Part shown: one piece after another, positions 1 through 4,758 of the stretch | Position numbering within the stretch: position 1 is the first letter of the stretch | How the letters are laid out: each line of letters opens with the position of its first letter | DNA from: Gammaproteobacteria bacterium | GTDB taxonomy: Bacteria > Pseudomonadota > Gammaproteobacteria > Enterobacterales > Alteromonadaceae | Assembly (NCBI GenBank): GCA_027484495.1 | Contig: JAIXSW010000525.1 | Span: forward strand, 1 to 5,166 | Length of the DNA: 5,166 bases | Reading direction: 5' to 3' | Program-made: the position numbers and the translations under genes | The notes under the pieces: model-generated | Told to the model about the DNA's origin: nothing | The model's database searches: none | What the model saw: only the letters and a program-made list of their open reading frames with translations

Positions 1-140
1 TGGAAGGTTTTATCTGCCAGCACTTCCATCATTTTGTATGGGTCGTCATATTTCGGCACTGCAGCGTCTGCCGCCTGAGCCTGCGAAAACGCCAGCAGCG
101 CAGTCGCCGCCAGCAATACTTTGAATAATGCTTTCATCAT
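1..140 (-). CDS. mlaC: MlaC, periplasmic phospholipid carrier (N-terminal part only)
   Basis: This is the first 46 codons plus two bases; the rest lies beyond the left edge. The reading begins MMKALFKVLLAATALLAF, a lysine followed by a hydrophobic core, and ends the signal peptide with A21-Q22-A23 before ADAAVPKYDDPY, a clear signal peptidase I site. The mature start, with a DPYKMMEVLADKTF stretch, resembles the E. coli MlaC segment NPYKLMDEAAQKTF. In the known family MlaC is a soluble periplasmic protein that shuttles phospholipid between the outer-membrane MlaA-porin complex and the inner-membrane MlaFEDB complex. The start overlaps the mlaD stop by four bases (ATGA), so translation is probably coupled. 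Two ATG codons are adjacent (138-140 and 135-137); I chose the first because it forms the overlap, with GGGA a few bases upstream, but the second would give nearly the same signal peptide. Identity rests on a short stretch plus strong context. Confidence 0.9.
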   Translation of the reverse strand, partial: MMKALFKVLLAATALLAFSQAQAADAAVPKYDDPYKMMEVLADKTF

Positions 141-604
141 TGATTCCCACGATTGAATAAGAACTGGCCAATGAGCTCTTCCAGCACAATGGCGGATTTA
201 GTGTCTTCGATGTAGTCACCGTTTTTCAGAATTTCAACGTTCTCATCGACAAAACCTGGCTGTAACCCGATGTATTGTTCACCCAGCAGCCCCGAAGTCA
301 GGATCGCCAGAGAGCTGGTTTCCGGAAAATTGTTATAACTGCTGTTGATCTCCAGCGTCACTACTGGCTGGAATGACTCCGGGTCTAACTGAATTGACGC
401 GACCCGTCCTACCACAACACCACCCACTTTGACCGGTGAACGCGCTTTCAGCCCGCCAATATTTTCAAACTTGGCCAATAACTGATAACTCTGATCCGAA
501 CCGGCGACACCGGTATTGGCCACTTTTAGTGCCAATAACAACAACGCTGCGATCGCCAGTGCGACAAAAAAACCTACAAATAACTCTAATTTACGTGATG
601 CCAT
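137..604 (-). CDS. mlaD: MlaD, MCE-domain substrate-binding subunit of the Mla phospholipid transporter
   Basis: The protein has 155 residues. A short cytoplasmic N-terminus leads into one membrane helix (about residues 8-29, FVGFFVALAIAALLLLALKV), then one periplasmic MCE domain (about 39-117). Family landmarks are visible: FENIGGLKARSPV (46-58), GGVVVGRV (61-68), and the loop SGLLGEQYIGL (104-114). The C-terminal helix SAIVLEELIGQFLF (137-150) is the hydrophobic helix that in E. coli MlaD lines the pore of the homohexameric ring. MlaD sits on the MlaE permease and passes phospholipid to or from MlaC. It is shorter than E. coli MlaD (183 residues): the polar tail after the pore helix is reduced to NRGNQ. 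The gene starts three bases after the mlaE stop, with a purine-rich GGTGGATGAG stretch just before the ATG, and its stop overlaps mlaC. Assignment is secure; the short tail looks like lineage variation, not a frameshift. Confidence 0.97.
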   Translation of the reverse strand: MASRKLELFVGFFVALAIAALLLLALKVANTGVAGSDQSYQLLAKFENIGGLKARSPVKVGGVVVGRVASIQLDPESFQPVVTLEINSSYNNFPETSSLAILTSGLLGEQYIGLQPGFVDENVEILKNGDYIEDTKSAIVLEELIGQFLFNRGNQ

Positions 605-607
605 TTC

Positions 608-1387
608 TCATCCACCAAACATGACAGCGGTTAATACAAAATCAAAACCCAGTACAGCCAGTGAGGCTGTCACCACAGTCTGAGTCGTTGCCTGACTGAT
701 CCCTTCCGACGTTGGGACCGCATCAAAACCTTTGTGCAGCGCAATCACGGTCACCACAAAGGCAAACACGATGCTTTTGATTACGCCATTCACCACATCC
801 TGCTGGAAATCCACATTAGCCTGCATCGCAGACCAGTAACCACCACCATCGACCCCCAGCCAATCGACACCGACCAGATGGCCACCCAGAATCCCGACCG
901 CATTAAAAATCAGCGCCAGCAAAGGCATACTGATGACACCCGCCCAGAACCGTGGTGCGATGACACGACGCAGCGGATCAACGGCCATCATTTCCATACT
1001 CGACAACTGCTCAGTGGCTTTCATCAGACCAATCTCTGCGGTCAGCGCACTGCCGGCCCGACCGGCAAACAACAATGCAGTCACGACCGGCCCCAGCTCG
1101 CGCAACAGACTCAATGCCACCAAAGGCCCTAACATCTGTTCGGCACCAAACTTCGCCAGAACGGTATAGCCCTGCAGTGCCAGTACCATGCCAATAAACA
1201 GGCCGGACACCAGAATGATCAGCAAAGATAATACGCCGACCACATAAATCTGCTTCATGTACAGATGCCAGTTCTTCAGCGGCCGTGGCCGCCCCCATAA
1301 GGCGCCAAACAACATCAGGGTTGCCCGGCCAAGGCCCTGCAACGTACCCAGTGTATTGGCACCTAACTGCTGGATTTGCTTCAGCAT
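608..1387 (-). CDS. mlaE: MlaE, permease subunit of the Mla phospholipid ABC transporter
   Basis: The protein has 259 residues, matching the usual 260. It begins with an amphipathic interfacial stretch (residues 1-40), followed by hydrophobic segments at about 48-72, 85-108, 147-170, 196-218 and 236-257, consistent with the MlaE/YrbE permease fold. The family core is nearly identical to E. coli: VALSLLRELGPVV (90-102), FAGRAGSALTAEIG (107-120), and EQLSSMEMMAVDPLRR (126-141). The last is the cytoplasmic coupling region that contacts the MlaF ATPase. MlaE is a dimer in the inner membrane that carries phospholipid between the bilayer and the MlaD ring. The start ATG overlaps the mlaF stop by one base (TGATG), and GGAG lies about 11 bases upstream inside mlaF, so translation is probably reinitiated from mlaF. 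Open frames on the opposite strand here are antisense shadows. Confidence 0.97.
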   Translation of the reverse strand: MLKQIQQLGANTLGTLQGLGRATLMLFGALWGRPRPLKNWHLYMKQIYVVGVLSLLIILVSGLFIGMVLALQGYTVLAKFGAEQMLGPLVALSLLRELGPVVTALLFAGRAGSALTAEIGLMKATEQLSSMEMMAVDPLRRVIAPRFWAGVISMPLLALIFNAVGILGGHLVGVDWLGVDGGGYWSAMQANVDFQQDVVNGVIKSIVFAFVVTVIALHKGFDAVPTSEGISQATTQTVVTASLAVLGFDFVLTAVMFGG

Positions 1388-2202
1388 CAGCGGCTTAACT
1401 CCATTAATTCAGTAGCATAATCGGCTGCTTTAAAGTGGAACGGCACAGGCCCGTCCGCTTGTCCCTGCAGGAATTGCTGCACCAACGGTGATTCGTGTTG
1501 ACGTAACTGTTCAGGGGTCCCATGACCAATGACACGGCGTTCCGCCACCACATAAACGTAGTCCGCGATGCTCATCACTTCGGCGACGTCGTGCGACACG
1601 ACAATCGAAGTCAGCCCCAGCGCATCGTTCAGCGATCGGATTAACCGGACTATCACACCCATGGAAATTGGGTCCTGCCCGGCAAATGGCTCATCGTACA
1701 TAATTAATTGCGGATCGAGCGCAATGGCGCGGGCCAGCGCTGCGCGGCGGGCCATCCCACCAGACAGTTCGGCTGGCATTAAATCCCGGGCGCCGCGTAA
1801 CCCAACCGCTTCGAGCTTCATCAGCACCATAGTGCGGATAATCGCTTCCGGTAGCCGGGTATGTTCGCGAATAGGAAATGCGACGTTGTCGAACACCGAC
1901 ATCTCGGTAAACAACGCGCCACTTTGGAATAACATGCTCATTTTTTTGCGGGCCTGATACAGCTCCTGCCGGTTGAGCGAGGGAATATCAGCCCCTTCAA
2001 ACAGGATTTTGCCGCTGTCTGGCTTTAACTGACCGCCGATCAGACGCAGCAGCGTCGTTTTACCGATGCCGCTTGGCCCCATGATCGCGGTGACTTTGCC
2101 ACGCTGAAATTGCATGCTCATGTCATCGTAGATGACACGTTCGCCGCGGCGGAAAGTCAAATTTTGAATATCAACCAATGGTTTATCCAAACCAAACTCC
2201 AT
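1387..2202 (-). CDS. mlaF: MlaF, ATPase subunit of the Mla phospholipid ABC transporter
   Basis: With the start chosen here the protein has 271 residues, close to the 269 of E. coli MlaF. ABC motifs appear in order: Walker A GPSGIGKT (42-49), Q-loop Q93 in MLFQSGALF, signature LSGGM (146-150), Walker B LIMYDEP (D170, E171) and H-loop H204 in VVSHDV. The tail GPVPFHFKAADYATELM matches the family-specific C-terminal extension that in E. coli reaches across the dimer to the MlaB side. MlaF hydrolyses ATP on the cytoplasmic face to drive phospholipid movement through MlaE-MlaD. The frame stays open 35 codons further to an ATG at 2305-2307, but that extension (RPRILRRFFPP...) has no family counterpart and runs through the apparent promoter. 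I therefore start at the ATG at 2200-2202, with GCGAG about six bases before it. It is the first gene of mlaFEDC. Confidence 0.96.
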   Translation of the reverse strand: MEFGLDKPLVDIQNLTFRRGERVIYDDMSMQFQRGKVTAIMGPSGIGKTTLLRLIGGQLKPDSGKILFEGADIPSLNRQELYQARKKMSMLFQSGALFTEMSVFDNVAFPIREHTRLPEAIIRTMVLMKLEAVGLRGARDLMPAELSGGMARRAALARAIALDPQLIMYDEPFAGQDPISMGVIVRLIRSLNDALGLTSIVVSHDVAEVMSIADYVYVVAERRVIGHGTPEQLRQHESPLVQQFLQGQADGPVPFHFKAADYATELMELSR

Positions 2203-2226
2203 TCGTTTCTCGCTATGCACATTCCT

Positions 2227-2262
2227 GACCGGAGTGCTGATTCCGGTCCCTGCACTGGCAGG
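2227..2262 (-). promoter_or_regulatory. Two abutting hairpins in the predicted mlaF 5' leader
   Basis: Read on the minus strand, CCTGC-CAGT-GCAGG (2262-2249; 5-bp perfect stem, 4-base loop) is followed without a gap by GACCGGA-ATCAGCAC-TCCGGTC (2248-2227; 7-bp perfect stem, 8-base loop). Both fall between the predicted transcription start near 2272 and the mlaF start at 2202, leaving about 24 bases of unpaired leader around the weak ribosome binding site. No T-run follows on the minus strand, so this is not an intrinsic terminator. It could stabilise the mRNA 5' end or bind a protein or small RNA. The base pairing is seen directly; any role is inference. Confidence 0.45.
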
Positions 2263-2278
2263 CGGGAAAAAACGGCGC

Positions 2279-2307
2279 AATATACGGGGCCTGACAGTAC
2301 TATGCAA
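2279..2307 (-). promoter_or_regulatory. Predicted sigma-70 promoter of the mla operon
   Basis: On the minus strand TTGCAT (2307-2302) and TATATT (2284-2279) are separated by exactly 17 bases. The -10 box matches five of six consensus bases; the -35 box has the key TTG. An AT-rich stretch, ATTAATTA, lies upstream at about -47 to -54 from the predicted start and resembles an UP element. Transcription would begin near 2272, giving a leader of about 70 bases before mlaF. This position supports the shorter mlaF start, because the ATG at 2305-2307 lies inside the -35 box. Confidence 0.6.
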
Positions 2308-2318
2308 GGCAAATGCCT
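2307..2318. repeat. Inverted repeat AGGCA-AA-TGCCT touching the mlaF -35 box
   Basis: A perfect 5-bp inverted repeat with a 2-bp centre abuts and overlaps by one base the predicted -35 box of the mla promoter. Such a position would suit a repressor or an activator operator, but the repeat is short enough to arise by chance and I do not recognise the motif as that of a named regulator. Confidence 0.3.
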
Positions 2319-2326
2319 AATTAATC

Positions 2327-2345
2327 ACCGCATTTTAACCGCATT
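2327..2345. repeat. Direct repeat of ACCGCATT with 11-bp period upstream of the mlaF promoter
   Basis: ACCGCATT occurs at 2327-2334 and again at 2338-2345, one helical turn apart, with a partial third copy ACCGCC at 2347-2352. On the minus strand this reads AATGCGGT-TAA-AATGCGGT, centred about 64 bases upstream of the predicted mlaF start. That location and phasing are typical for a tandem-site activator contacting polymerase from upstream. The repeat is seen directly; the binding role is inferred and no known regulator is claimed. Confidence 0.35.
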
Positions 2346-2430
2346 CACCGCCGGCGTCGCTCTGAAAAATTGTAATCATCAGTTGCAGAAATTCGAACTG
2401 TTGGCGTTTACCTGACCCATCACTTGTATA

Positions 2431-2520
2431 GAAGTCGCTCTAACCACTTCGCAGCGCTGAAAAGCAGTCGCAACACCGGGCATTGTGTGCCTGCAAACGG
2501 CCATCGGTTCAGGTTTTTTT
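2431..2520 (+). ncRNA. Candidate small RNA or leader RNA with three hairpins and a terminator
   Basis: On the plus strand three local hairpins follow in order: GAAGT (2431-2435) with ACTTC (2446-2450); GCGCTG (2454-2459) with CAGTCGC (2465-2471), one bulged T and an AAAAG loop; then the terminator-like stem at 2490-2513 followed by T7. No protein gene lies upstream on this strand to use that terminator. A possible promoter is TTGGCG (2401-2406), 17 bases, TTGTAT (2424-2429), or a TATAGA box at 2427-2432 without a good -35; both are weak. The predicted transcript is about 80-90 bases. The alternative is an attenuator in a longer kdsD leader. No known small RNA family is recognised. Confidence 0.25.
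2490..2520 (+). terminator. Terminator-like hairpin plus T7, no gene upstream
   Basis: CCTG (2490-2493), a 2-base CA bulge and AAC (2496-2498) pair with GTTCAGG (2507-2513) around an 8-base loop, and seven T follow immediately (2514-2520). This is the geometry of an intrinsic terminator on the plus strand, though the bulge makes it only moderately stable. The mla operon runs the other way, so it cannot terminate there. It either ends a short intergenic transcript or attenuates read-through toward kdsD. Confidence 0.4.
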
Positions 2521-2572
2521 GCAATTACCGGACAGAAACTGGAAAATGCTGCGTCATCAACGCCTGCTTTCA

Positions 2573-2601
2573 GTGTGAAGCTGATTGCATTTGCTTATAA
2601 T
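2573..2601 (+). promoter_or_regulatory. Predicted promoter of the kdsD-kdsC-lptC-lptA operon
   Basis: A perfect TATAAT -10 box lies at 2596-2601. At 17-base spacing the -35 position reads GTGTGA (2573-2578), only three of six consensus bases, so the promoter may need an activator or rely on its -10. Transcription would begin near 2608, giving a leader of about 70 bases. A second weaker candidate lies upstream: TTGCAA (2519-2524), 17 bases, GAAAAT (2542-2547). No CpxR box or sigma-E-type promoter was recognised here. Confidence 0.5.
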
Positions 2602-2625
2602 TCGCATTTTGCCGGCGTTAACTGA

Positions 2626-2654
2626 ATATCAGCTTAATAGAACGGTGATATCAG
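2626..2654. repeat. ATATCAG direct repeat, 22-bp period, in the kdsD leader
   Basis: ATATCAG occurs at 2626-2632 and 2648-2654, two helical turns apart, in the similar contexts TGAATATCAG and TGATATCAG; the second includes the palindrome TGATATCA (2646-2653). Both copies lie between the predicted kdsD promoter and the start codon. This could be an operator, but a chance repeat in AT-rich leader DNA is also plausible. Confidence 0.2.
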
Positions 2655-2667
2655 GCACAAAAGGGCT

Positions 2668-2672
2668 GGAGG
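2668..2672 (+). promoter_or_regulatory. Ribosome binding site that fixes the kdsD GTG start
   Basis: GGAGG stands six bases before the GTG at 2679-2681. This strong Shine-Dalgarno sequence at ideal spacing supports a GTG start for kdsD. Confidence 0.8.
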
Positions 2673-2678
2673 ATTGGG

Positions 2679-3647
2679 GTGAGCACGAATTTTTGCGAGA
2701 CCGCCACGCGGGTGCTGGATATTGAGGCCAAGGCAATCACTGGCCTTAAAACATATATTAATCAAGACTTTAACGACGCCTGCCAATTATTCTTTAATAC
2801 TAAGGGCAGGGTCGTCGTCAGTGGCATGGGCAAATCCGGCCATATTGGTAATAAAATTGCCGCCACGCTGGCATCCACCGGTACGCCGGCCTTTTTTGTT
2901 CATCCGGGCGAAGCCAGTCACGGCGATCTCGGCATGATCACGCCATCAGATGTAGTTCTGGCACTATCTAACTCCGGTGAAACCGAAGAAATTCTGAAGT
3001 TGTTACCGGTGCTAAAACGCCTGGGGATCGCGATTGTCGCGATGACCGGTAATCCGGACTCCACACTGGCGAAGCTGGCTGATATTCATTTATGTGCCCG
3101 CGTCGAACAGGAAGCCTGTCCGCTTGGTCTGGCTCCAACCGCCAGCACCACCGCTGCGCTGGCATTGGGCGATGCCATCGCCGTCGCCTTGCTGGAAGCC
3201 CGTGGCTTTTCCGCCGATGATTTTGCCCTGTCCCATCCGGGCGGCAGTCTCGGCCGCCGTTTGTTATTGCGCATCAGTGATGTGATGCACGATGGCGACC
3301 AAATTCCGCTGGTTGACGAACAGGCAACGATTTCAGCAGCACTGCTGGAGATTTCCCGCAAAGGTCTCGGCATGACCGGTGTATTAAACGCGCAAGGTCA
3401 ATTAGCCGGCATTTTTACCGATGGTGACCTGCGGCGGATCCTCGACCAGCGCATTGATATTCATCAGACGCTGATTGTCAGCGTGATGACGCGCAACTGT
3501 GTCACAATCCGGGCAGAGCTGCTGGCCGCTGAAGCGCTGAAGATTATGGAGCAAAAGAAAATTAATGCCCTGATGGTAGTTGATGCCAACAAAGTACCGG
3601 TCGGTGCGCTGAACATGCATGACTTACTGCGCGCAGGAGTACTCTGA
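2679..3647 (+). CDS. kdsD: KdsD, arabinose-5-phosphate isomerase
   Basis: The protein has 322 residues (E. coli KdsD has 328) and starts with GTG. It interconverts D-ribulose 5-phosphate and D-arabinose 5-phosphate, the first committed step toward Kdo for the LPS core, in the cytoplasm. The N-terminal SIS domain (about 35-185) carries GMGKSGHIGNKIA (49-61), HPGEASHGDLGM (75-86), SNSGETEEI (97-105) and ACPLGLAPTASTT (146-158). Residues matching the E. coli catalytic set K59, E111, E152 and H193 are K52, E104, E145 and H186. Two CBS domains follow (about 205-260 and 270-322), including GIFTDGDLRR (244-253) and ending MHDLLRAGVL. The N-terminus is about seven residues shorter than in E. coli, and the start is fixed by the GGAGG site. 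The stop overlaps kdsC by one base. The capsule paralogue GutQ/KpsF type is less likely given the kdsC-lptCA neighbours. Confidence 0.97.
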   Translation: MSTNFCETATRVLDIEAKAITGLKTYINQDFNDACQLFFNTKGRVVVSGMGKSGHIGNKIAATLASTGTPAFFVHPGEASHGDLGMITPSDVVLALSNSGETEEILKLLPVLKRLGIAIVAMTGNPDSTLAKLADIHLCARVEQEACPLGLAPTASTTAALALGDAIAVALLEARGFSADDFALSHPGGSLGRRLLLRISDVMHDGDQIPLVDEQATISAALLEISRKGLGMTGVLNAQGQLAGIFTDGDLRRILDQRIDIHQTLIVSVMTRNCVTIRAELLAAEALKIMEQKKINALMVVDANKVPVGALNMHDLLRAGVL

Positions 3648-4204
3648 TGACACTGGGTTATCGCGAACTCTATCAGCCTTTAAGCGCCGAATCAGAAGAA
3701 AAAGCAAGCCAGATCAAACTGTTAATTTGTGATGTCGACGGAGTTTTTTCCGATGGCCGTATTTATCTCGGCAATGACGGCGAAGAACTAAAAGCGTTTC
3801 ACACGCGTGATGGTTATGGCGTGAAAGCACTGCGACAGGCAGGTATTGAAGTGGCGATTATTACCGGCCGGCGTTCACAGATTGTCGAACAACGCATGCA
3901 GGCTTTGACAGTGCAGCATATTTTTCAGGGACAAGAAGATAAAATGCCGGCATATCAGCAACTAAAGCAGCAGCTGAAACTAGACGATCAGCACATCGCC
4001 TATATCGGCGATGACTTATCCGACTGGGCCGTGATGCAACATGTCGGTCTGTCGGTCGCCGTCGCCGATGCGCATCCGTTGTTGCGTCACAAAGCGACCA
4101 TGACAACCAGCTTGCCGGGTGGATTTGGCGCTGTACGTGAACTGTGTGACCTGTTATTACTCTCTCAGCACAAGTTTGGGAATTTCTCAGGAAGCAGCAC
4201 ATGA
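3647..4204 (+). CDS. kdsC: KdsC, 3-deoxy-D-manno-octulosonate 8-phosphate phosphatase
   Basis: The protein has 185 residues (E. coli KdsC has 188). It removes phosphate from Kdo 8-phosphate to give Kdo, before CMP activation and addition to lipid A. It is a capless HAD phosphatase (C0 type), active as a tetramer in the family. HAD motifs are complete: DVDGV with D29 and D31 (29-33), TGR (73-75), K99, and GDDLSD with D122 and D126 (121-126). FHTRDGYG (51-58) and VAVADAHPLL (137-146) are family-typical. The C-terminal PGGFGAVRELCDLLL matches the E. coli tail GGRGAVREVCDLLL, which reaches into a neighbouring subunit, but has phenylalanine (F160) in place of arginine. The ATG overlaps the kdsD stop (TGATG), with AGGAG seven bases upstream, so the two Kdo enzymes are co-expressed. 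The 128-residue frame on the other strand is a shadow. Confidence 0.97.
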   Translation: MTLGYRELYQPLSAESEEKASQIKLLICDVDGVFSDGRIYLGNDGEELKAFHTRDGYGVKALRQAGIEVAIITGRRSQIVEQRMQALTVQHIFQGQEDKMPAYQQLKQQLKLDDQHIAYIGDDLSDWAVMQHVGLSVAVADAHPLLRHKATMTTSLPGGFGAVRELCDLLLLSQHKFGNFSGSST

Positions 4205-4758
4205 TCAGGCAATTGTTCTGGTTATTTCTGGTACTCACCGGCGCCACAGTGTTATACAGCTGGATTGAAGCGGCTAATGAGCCAAAGCAAAAACCAGTAG
4301 AGCGTGAACTGGTGCCGGATTTTGTTGCCTACCAGCTGACCCGGCGTAGTTTTGACAAAGACGGCAATTTATCTGGCCAGGTCAAAGCCGCTCAGATGGC
4401 GCATTTTGAACAGCTGGGTCAGATCCAGTTTGAACAACCGGCCTACACGCTGTATGAAGATCGGCAGCCACGCTGGCAAATCAGCAGTGCCCAGGGTGTG
4501 TTTTATCAGGATAACAAAGTGATCCTGGAGCAAAATGTCCAGGTCGACAACCTGCATCCTGACGAAATGTTCAAACAAATTCAGACCGAACAGCTGGAAA
4601 TGCTGCTCGATACGCAAATGCTGCAAACCGACCATCCGGTACTGGTACTGGGCCAGAGTTTTCAAATCCATGGTCAGGGTCTGCAAGCCGATTTAGCCGC
4701 GCAGAAATTGCGCCTGTTCAAGCATCAGGGGACGGTATATCAACATGAAAATCAATAA
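4201..4758 (+). CDS. lptC: LptC, inner-membrane anchor of the LPS transport bridge
   Basis: The protein has 185 residues (E. coli LptC has 191). One N-terminal membrane helix (about 5-22, LFWLFLVLTGATVLYSWI) with few flanking residues anchors it, and the rest (about 30-180) is a periplasmic beta-jellyroll. Sequence landmarks are modest, as usual for this family: DGNLSGQVKAAQMAHFEQ (54-71), QPAYTLYEDRQPRWQISSAQG (79-99) and LEQNVQVDN (109-117). They align with E. coli PEGALSYRLIAQHVEYYS, PTWSVKADKA and LYGHVEVNA; G55 appears to match the functionally important G56. LptC takes LPS from LptB2FG and hands it to LptA. The ATG overlaps the kdsC stop by four bases, with AGGAAG six bases upstream. 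Context between kdsC and lptA makes the assignment firm despite low primary conservation. Confidence 0.95.
   Translation: MIRQLFWLFLVLTGATVLYSWIEAANEPKQKPVERELVPDFVAYQLTRRSFDKDGNLSGQVKAAQMAHFEQLGQIQFEQPAYTLYEDRQPRWQISSAQGVFYQDNKVILEQNVQVDNLHPDEMFKQIQTEQLEMLLDTQMLQTDHPVLVLGQSFQIHGQGLQADLAAQKLRLFKHQGTVYQHENQ

Larger units (their letters stand above)
2203..2678. other. 476-bp divergent intergenic region between mlaF and kdsD
   Basis: I see no convincing protein gene on either strand. The left part (2203-2345) holds the mlaF leader, promoter and upstream repeats. The centre (about 2380-2520) holds consecutive hairpins ending in a plus-strand T-run. The right part (2573-2678) holds a kdsD promoter candidate, a short imperfect repeat and the kdsD ribosome binding site. 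In E. coli this interval is occupied by yrbG (a sodium/calcium exchanger-like gene co-directional with kdsD); no trace of a multi-helix membrane protein is readable here. A short frame at 2546-2578 (MLRHQRLLSV) and a plus-strand frame at 2110-2415 that overlaps mlaF antisense have no features of real genes. Confidence 0.85.

Noticed and set aside
734..1132. 132-codon plus-strand open frame (and the overlapping frame 933-1169)
   Set aside because: It lies wholly antisense to mlaE, is rich in His/Gln/Thr/Arg with no domain pattern, and mlaE is a clear full-length match.
1568..1957. 129-codon plus-strand open frame
   Set aside because: It is antisense to the ATPase core of mlaF; its low-complexity Ser/Ile/Ala composition is that of a shadow frame.
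2110..2415. 101-codon plus-strand frame running from mlaF antisense into the intergenic region
   Set aside because: It has no convincing ribosome binding site or domain, and crosses the mlaF promoter and leader elements in reverse.
2546..2578. Short frame MLRHQRLLSV as a possible leader peptide for kdsD
   Set aside because: It lies upstream of the best kdsD promoter, has no strong ribosome binding site, and has no run of regulatory codons.
3861..4247. 128-codon minus-strand frame (with 3086-3373, 3402-3620 and 4369-4686)
   Set aside because: All are antisense to kdsD, kdsC or lptC, with compositions expected from complementing real codons and no matching domains.
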